From: Cyclina sinensis | Taxonomy: Eukaryota > Mollusca > Bivalvia > Venerida > Veneridae | Direction of reading: 5' to 3' | DNA length: 64,000 nt | Assembly: GCA_012932295.1 (NCBI GenBank) | Contig: JAAONU010000001.1 | Span: 27,938,550-28,002,549, forward strand | Shown: piece by piece, positions 57,411-64,000 of the stretch | How positions within the stretch are numbered: position 1 is the stretch's first letter | Layout of the letters: the number at the start of each line of letters is the position of its first letter | Position numbers and translations under genes: made by a program | The notes under the pieces: generated by a model | What the model was told of the DNA's origin: nothing | The model's database searches: none | What the model saw: the letters and a program-made list of their open reading frames with translations, nothing else

Positions 57411-58599
57411 TATTTGTCATCAGAAATGATTCTGACATGTTCAGAATTTCTTTACAAAGCTGTGATGTTCGTCTTGTATCCTGATGTGTATTTTAAGTTT
57501 TTATATTTATAAGTTACTCTCACAGTTCTACCAACAATCTAAAATTAAAGCGTTAGATTAACAAAATGGCAAGAAAATCATAGGGGATGTTGCAAGATAA
57601 TGTTATTTTTAAAAAAGTGAGGATAATTATGAACTAGGTAAAAAGATAACTTCTTACTAACAGTAAGAACCATTCAAGAACGGGGTTTCTCTTGGTGCGC
57701 CTTCCTATCAATCAATTATATATCACCAAAAATTCATCAGTCACAAATGTCTGTTCACTAATACATCGTAACTAACTTACTCATCCGGTGACCATGAAAC
57801 CTATTATTTTTTTATTAAGTGCTAACTATGGCATTATATGAATTGCAAAATTCCCATATCAAAAAAAAAAAAAAAAGCTTTGTGAATGAATCACTCGACT
57901 ATACTGTGTGTCCTAATGATACTCAAATACGTTACACAATAAATTCACAGAGGATTTAGAATAAAGCAGAATAACAGATAGGTTTCCAATGACAACGAGG
58001 GACCGTTTGATTAAGTGGCTATACGTTGTCATCCGTAATTTTAATAGTCTGATTGTTTGTCTTACTGTTGTGAATTTATTATAGATATTAATATAATTCA
58101 CATTCATTTCAGATGTTTCATTCGAAGGGATTTTGATTTATAAATGTTGTATCTGTAATGTTGCAGACATTTCAAAAGATTTACCATCTTTTGCAATTGT
58201 TTCATGTTGTTAACGGAAATAAAGATTATTGAAGAGCGGTATTAGTAGTATTACTTTTAGAATGAGACTGAAATGAATTGTTTTACTGAGTGGAATAATG
58301 TAGAGTGAAAATGTATAGCGTTTATCAATCAATTTCAGCAAGACGGCTTAGGTTTCAAAACTTAACCTGAAAAAAGTATTATCTTAAGTTCTTTTCAGAG
58401 ACATTTTACGACAGTGTTTTTAATTTTCGGTGTTTTACTAGTACCATCAACGGACCAAATCCTTATGACATTCACAAAATGCAAGGGGATTTTCTTCCGA
58501 CGGAAACAAATGGTAAACAGTTCTAATTAAATGATTTTCATTGTCATGGTCCATTAAGTGTGTGAAGTTGGCTTGTACATTGTACATCGTAGTTCAGCT
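57411..58599. other. Spacer after the SOUL gene
   Basis: No exon, RNA gene or recognised repeat. An A-run lies at about 57861-57876. Confidence 0.4.
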
Positions 58600-59627
58600 T
58601 GTAATTCGCCAAGTACAAGCTAGTAGTTGGGTATTCAACTTGTAGTTCGGACCAAATACATCAGCATACGTTATATTTGAATTACAAGCTAGTAGTTGGG
58701 TATTCAACTTGTAGTTCGGACCAAATACATCAGCATACGTTATATTTGAATTACAAGCTAGTAGTTGGGTATTCAGCTTGTAGTTCGGACCAAATACATC
58801 AGCATACGTTATATTTGAATTACAAGCTAGTAGTTGGGTATTCAACTTGTAGTTCGGACCAAATACATCAGCATACGTTATATTTGAATTACAAGCTAGT
58901 AGTTGGGTATTCAGCTTGTAGTTCAGCCCAGATACACCAACATGCGTTATATTTGAATTACAAGCTAGTAGATGGGTATTCAGTTTGTAGTTCAGCCCAG
59001 ATACACCAGCATGCGTTATATTTGAATTACAAGCTAGTAGATGGGTATTCAGCTTGTAGTTCGAACCAAATACATCAGCATACTTTATAATTGAATTACA
59101 AGCTAATTGTTGGGTATTCAGCTTGTAGTTCGGACCAAATACACCAGCATACGTTATATTTGAATTACAAGCTAGTAGTTTGGTATTCAGCTTGTAGTTC
59201 GGACCAAATACACCAGCATGCGTTATATTTGAATTACAAGCTAGTAGATGGGTATTCAGCTTGTAGTTCGAACCAAATACATCAGCATACGTTATATTTG
59301 AATTACAAGCTAGTAGTTGGGTATTCAGCTTGTAGTTCAACCCAGATACACCAGCATACGTTATGTTTCAATTACAAGCTAGTAGTTGGGTATTCAGCTT
59401 GTAGTTCGGACCAAATACATCAGCATACGTTATATTTGAATTACAAGCTAGTAGTTGGGTATTCAGCTTGTAGTTCAGCCCAGATACACCAGCATGCGTT
59501 GTTTTGAATTACAAGCTAGTAGATGGGTATTCAGCTTGTAGTTCAACCCAAATACACCAGCATACGTTATATTTGAATTACAAGCTAGTATATGGGTATT
59601 CAGCTTGTCGTTCAACCCAGATATATA
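58600..59627 (+). repeat. Minisatellite, about fourteen 69-bp units
   Basis: The unit is 69 bp: tagtagttgggtattcaact, tgtagttcggaccaaataca, tcagcatacgttatatttga, attacaagc. Since 69 = 3 x 23, frames run through it on both strands (up to 248 codons on minus). Each unit also holds gcttgtagttc and gaattacaagc, which are imperfectly inverted. Variants (ggaccaaatacatc versus gcccagatacacc) are spread among the units. No start, signal or splice context supports a gene. Confidence 0.92.
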
Positions 59628-60270
59628 TTATATTTAATTTTTTTAAATTCTTGATATACTCTAACACTGGCTTCTAAATGGGCATTTCTAAAGTTCTGTT
59701 TGTCTGCTTTTTTACTATTACTATATAAAAAGTCACATTACAGTATAAACAAATACACAATAATCTTTTAAACATTTACAGTAGCCTTCATTTAGTTTAA
59801 AGTATATAAGTATTCGAATACGAATGTTCTCAGTTCTTCCATATGAAGCTAACAAGCAAAACTCCAGCTCTACATACAAATATAGTCGTGTTAATTGCTG
59901 TCGTCAGGTTACTGGCTAAGTTTTTTTTGTTGAAATGGCAATAGACCATGTCTGCATGACTATGAAAGTTATGGCACATGTTTTAGGTATATTCCGATGA
60001 TACAGTTGTAACAGCCAGCTGCATGCAACTGAGCCACAAGCAACCGAAACAAAGACTAAAATAACTTAATCCTAAGTACAGTACCCCTGAATGACACCAA
60101 GATAATTATAGCACAAGCAACAAACATTGTATGAGAAAGCTCCGATTCAATCTTTTAATTTCAAATGTATTCTCAAGATATTGCCCTCGTAAAGTGCAAT
60201 CAAAGCACGACTGACGTAATCATTCAACAAATTTCATCCTCAAGATATAGTCGATCTCAAATGGTAATAG
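59628..60270. other. Spacer between two minisatellites
   Basis: No gene or recognised repeat. Its sequence after 60120 grades into the 60/63-bp repeat (gagaaagctccgattcaatc, attctcaagatattgcc). Confidence 0.35.
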
Positions 60271-60727
60271 GTGCGTTAGACAAAACCATTGATCAAGATT
60301 CATCTTCAATATGTTGCCGACATAAAGTGTAGAGTGCGTTAGACAAAACCATGGATCAAGATTCCTCTTCAATATGTTGTCGACAGAAAGTGTAGAGTGC
60401 GTTAGACAAAACCATTGATCAAGATTTGTCTTCAATATGTTGCCGACATAAAGTGTAGAGTGCGTTAGACAAAACCATGGAACAGATTCGTGTTCAAGAT
60501 GTCGCCGCATAAAGTGTAGAGTGCGTTATACAAAACCATGGATCAAGATTCGTCATTCAATATGTTGCCGACATAAAGTGTAGAGTGCGTTAGACAAAAC
60601 CATTGATCAAGATTCGTCTTCAAGATGTCGCAGCATAAAGTGTAGAGTGCGTTAGACAAAACCATGGATCAAGATTCGTCTTCAAGATGTCGCCGCATAA
60701 AGTGTAGAGTGCTTTAGACAAAACCAG
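60271..60727 (+). repeat. Minisatellite, about eight 60/63-bp units, next to the TLR stop
   Basis: Units run gtgcgttagacaaaaccatg, gatcaagattcgtcttcaat, atgttgccgacataaagtgt, aga (63 bp), or a 60-bp form with aagatgtcgccgcat. The last unit ends about 8 bp from the stop codon of the Toll-like receptor on the other strand, so the array forms the start of that gene's 3' UTR. Confidence 0.9.
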
Positions 60728-60734
60728 TTCATAT

Positions 60735-63143
60735 TTAAATCTGGACATTTATATATTCAGGCCGTCTGTCTATTCTATTTCGATTTAAAGGTTTTACTGG
60801 AAGTTCGTATCGCAGTTTAGACCACAGCATTTTTTCCCGTGTGTTAAAAACCTTTCTGCCAGTCATTTTGGACAACCACGGTTCTGTTTTTGTAAACTCG
60901 TCGGCATTTTTGTCATATAATAAATAGATAATTCGCCCCTCATTTTGTTCCAGAGTCTCGGAATGAGAGATTTCATACTCACACCATTGGTTTTTTTCAT
61001 ACTCTTGGCTTAGGATGACAAGCAAACGTCTACTTTCTTCAATCAGTTGAAGCCTGGCGTCTGCTTCTGCGCCTGCAGCCATGTTCCGTGTGGCTATGCT
61101 TAGTTGGTAAAAGGGTTTTTTCCCCTCTAATTGCCTAATCAGGATTTTTTGAACCCACTGCGTGACGTATGGGTCATCGTCATCAAAAGAAACGTACATG
61201 TCATATTGTTTGCCTTCACTCTCATCTATTGTATACCTATCTGCAGGATGAATACGGAAAATTCTAAATAAAAGTACTTTTGTCTCATAAGGACATCTTT
61301 TCGCCGTTATCAACAATGCAATTACAACAAATAAAACAACTGACAGTACGACGATTAATATTACGCTTCCAACGTTGTGACACTTCAGGACATCCCCATT
61401 AAGATCAATAATTTTGTAGAATTTTCCTTCAAAAGTACAATTTAAACTCTTATCTGTGTACCGAGGGGCTAAACTTATCCAGTCTACCATCCAAAGCATG
61501 TTACATTCACATACAAGGTCATTTCCAGAGAACTGTGCATGTTCAAATTTGATATTTTGCGTAGCTGCTGGGATAGAAGTTAGTGCATTGTTTCGAAAAT
61601 CAACATATGGGTTTTCTTCATTTGCTATTTCAATTATAACAAATTCCGGTAGTGTGATTAGAGAGTTTCCAAGCATTGACAGCTTGGTGACGCTTGGCAA
61701 GTAGGTAACATTGTTAATACGTTTTATATCGTTGTTGTCAAGTTCTAATTCAGTTTTGTCATAAGGACTTTTTGGCAGGACCACTGGGACCTCTGTAAGA
61801 TTTAAATTCCGACAGTCAATGTTTAAAACACCTTGTTCCGGTCGATCTTGACACTGGCATCCTTTAGGACAATTCTCTGAGATATTGCACACAAGTTCGG
61901 TGTCAGCGACGTCGTAGAATATGCGTTTGCCACGTAGCTGAGGAGGATCATAGCAGGCAACAGCAAGATATTCACTGTTGCTCCACCTATAAAATGATTG
62001 TCTAACCTTCTTAATAAGATTGTACGCGTTACAGTCGCAGATGAACGGATTCTCGCGAATATCTGGCAGAAGTTCTACCAGTACTGATTCAATGCCATAG
62101 TCGTTCGCTTCTTGATCCTTGTACTGCAGCAAGTACCAGTCATGCCACTCTGAGATGGAATTATTCCGTAGGTCAGTAGACGCCTTAATATAAACAGAAG
62201 TTACAGTATCAGTATATAAATTTAAGGTTGAGTTTGAAACAAGTAAATTTTTCTGGAATAGGATATTAATACCAGCAGATACAGACAACCTTGAATATTA
62301 ATTCTTTAAACTTTAACATAGAGGTTCATGACAAGAAAAATTGTTTATATTTTGATGATACACATTCGTTGGCATTTAAAGTGCTGCACGTGTAAGTTAT
62401 ATGGTCACTGTAATTGTAGATAAAATACGATATGAGTTTATTTTTGCAAAGTAAATATACACTGTAGCTTAACATTCTGTTGAAACTTTTATGGGAAGTT
62501 GTAAAAGCGAATATTTGTTATTTACCTCATCGTAGACCGATCTTGTAACATATGTCCAGTTGTAGTCATTAGTGAATGTTGTTATGTTGTTGAAACGCAC
62601 GTCAACTAACCGAATGGGTTGTCTGAAGTAAGCCCATGGTTCAAAGGCGGTCAGCCGATTATTGTGAAGCAGTATCTCTTTTATTGCAGGCAAACTGTAG
62701 TTTAACACCGCCAATGGAAGGTGGGTAATTTTGTTGAATGATAAGTCTACCGTGATCAAACTCTTCAAATTGCCAAAGAATCCAATAGGAATTTCTTCTA
62801 ATTCATTTTTTTGCAGGTACATGAATTGGAGACTTCGCATTCCTACAAAAGCTCCTGACTCAATCACCGAGATATTATTATTGCTCAAATCTAAAGTTTG
62901 TAATTTGTAAAAATTGTCAAAAGAAGTATTTTCGACACTGCCAAATTTATTATTGGACAAGTCAACATGGAGAGCACCTGGACAGGCAGAAAACCAAGTT
63001 CCGTCTATCTTAGTTTCTTGTGTAAAAGTATGATTGAACTGAGAGCCTCCGTTTACGCAAAAGTCCTTGCAAAGAATGTTCCTCATTTGAATTAGAAGCG
63101 ATATAACAGCTAAGGTGTTAAATCGTATATTTTCTCCAGCCAT
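60735..63143 (-). CDS. Toll-like receptor (multiple cysteine cluster type), two coding exons
   Basis: Predicted exons are 63143-62526 and 62183-60735 (phase 0), giving 688 residues. A hydrophobic signal-like stretch (NTLAVISLLIQM) starts the protein. LRRs follow (DLSNNKFG, DLSNNNIS, DLSFNKIT, FNNITT), then a first LRRCT (CDCN, about 251-305), an LRRNT (CPKGCQC, about 311), further LRRs, and a second LRRCT (CECN, about 426-474). A TM segment covers 477-500 and a TIR domain 532-668. TIR box 1 is YDMYVSFDDDD; box 3 reads LWSKL. The BB-loop region reads RNMAAGAE where TLRs usually have RDxxPG. TLRs sense microbial or endogenous ligands and signal through MyD88-type adaptors; this layout is the Toll-type (mcc) class. 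An acceptor (ttatttttag) ends at 63174, so an untranslated exon lies upstream. Confidence 0.92.
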
Positions 63144-63173
63144 TTTCCACGTATCTGATGACCACGGATGAAT

Positions 63174-63891
63174 CTAAAAATAAAAGCAAAAGGAGAACTA
63201 TTTAAATGCAGACGACAAGTGAAAAAATTAAGACAGTAAAACAATTACGAAACAAAGATAAATATGTTTTAACCGTAGAAGAAAATCGTAACAAACAATC
63301 TTTGAAACAAGTATTGTGTAGAGCCATTGTCAAATATCAAAGTTTGAAATGCGCTTAAATTATCAATGTTTGATTACCAATGCAGTTTACGAATGTTTTA
63401 AATAGGACACTTCCTGATTGCTTTTTGATTGGGGATTTATTTGTTAAAGATTGAAAAAGATAACGTGATTTACCAATAAAAAGTCCGTACAGGATCGCAT
63501 TCAATGTTAAAAAATACCAATAATAAAGATCATTACATGTTTTGTATGACAACGAATGAAAGACAGACCAATCAAATAATGGACTAGAATACCCCATAGG
63601 AAAGTGATAAAGAATAAAGAACGATAGATAGAAATAAGATAATAAGGATAGGATAAGTATGATTTACCGACCGACTAGCTGACAGGCAGACAGACAGACG
63701 GACGGACGGATAGACAGACGGGCTCTTTATATGTGTGTGCACCTTCCCATCTATTACACAGCTATTTTAATACCAGTGATTATGACGTATAAAGCAGCTT
63801 TGTCAGGCAGATAACTTCTCTTACAAGACTCTACCCCTACTCTCCGTCTGAAATGGTTGCAATAGGACGAAATGGTCTTTTTCTCTATTTG
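63174..63891. other. 5' region of the TLR gene with a cagacagacgg-type microsatellite
   Basis: On the minus strand this is intron or promoter of the TLR gene. At 63680-63720 there is a (gaca)n/(gacg)n run. No exon can be assigned. Confidence 0.35.
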
Positions 63892-64000
63892 AGCTTGTTT
63901 ATCGTCAGTACCGGTTGTCTCTATGACCGACGCACCCTGCAGAGATTTGTTATTTTATGTTTTGGGGGATAATGCAAGATACAGAAAGCATCCCATTCCA
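63892..64000 (-). repeat. tRNA-derived SINE, family A, antisense copy cut by the window edge
   Basis: It reads gcttgtttatcgtcagtacc, ggttgtctctatgacc ... gcaagatacagaaagcatcc. This is the antisense 3' half of the family seen at 331, 6371 and 48569. The rest lies beyond the window. Confidence 0.65.

Noticed and set aside
58594..59340. 248-codon minus-strand frame across the 69-bp array
   Set aside because: It is a stop-free tandem repeat whose unit length is a multiple of three. The plus strand is equally open. No splice, signal or start context.

Overview
The window is eukaryotic nuclear DNA, AT-rich, with GT-AG introns and long repeat-filled spacers. It most likely comes from a bivalve mollusc. 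The evidence is several dispersed repeats with ends I associate with bivalve genomes (agctcacctgagc...ctcttgtt; tgctccccaaag...cggggagcat), tRNA-derived SINEs, a Toll-like receptor with the multiple-cysteine-cluster layout common in invertebrates, and the general gene style. I cannot name the species.

Layout. (1) 24-9293 (+): a six-exon RING-H2 ubiquitin ligase, RNF181, complete from its ATG. (2) 13660-39969 (+): a 22-exon gene whose predicted exons join in one frame into a 1358-residue protein. It has three copies of a retroelement integrase zinc-binding (HHCC/H2C2) module, a degenerate integrase core, acidic linkers and six C2H2 zinc fingers. It looks like a domesticated, GIN1-like integrase fused to a DNA-binding zinc-finger array, and it is the most interesting gene here. 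Its introns carry a 697-bp hAT-type MITE with an 8-bp target duplication, a 5986-bp BEL/Pao LTR retrotransposon with identical LTRs and a 5-bp target duplication, a tandem array that multiplies one splice acceptor ten times, a 5S-rRNA-related duplication, SINEs and a near-perfect palindrome. (3) 40678-43561: a composite of old dispersed repeats. (4) 45434-46468 (+): a two-exon orphan gene with a basic N-terminus. (5) 46619-47346 and 49012-49636: minisatellites. (6) about 52000-52780 (-): a broken copy of a repetitive SAP-domain-containing gene family. (7) 54686-57403 (+): a five-exon SOUL/heme-binding-protein gene with an unusual hydrophobic C-terminal extension. (8) 58600-59627 and 60271-60727: minisatellites with 69-bp and 60/63-bp units; the second abuts the stop codon of the next gene. 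(9) 60735-63143 (-): a two-coding-exon Toll-like receptor with LRRs, two LRRCT clusters, a TM segment and a TIR domain whose BB loop departs from the usual motif. A SINE is cut by the right window edge.

The genes do not form a pathway or operon. The common theme is repeated capture of mobile DNA: an old integrase turned into a host gene, which now hosts young and old transposons in its introns. All exon joins were made by reading frame and splice consensus only, with no transcript data. LTR identity, repeat copy numbers and family assignments are by eye.
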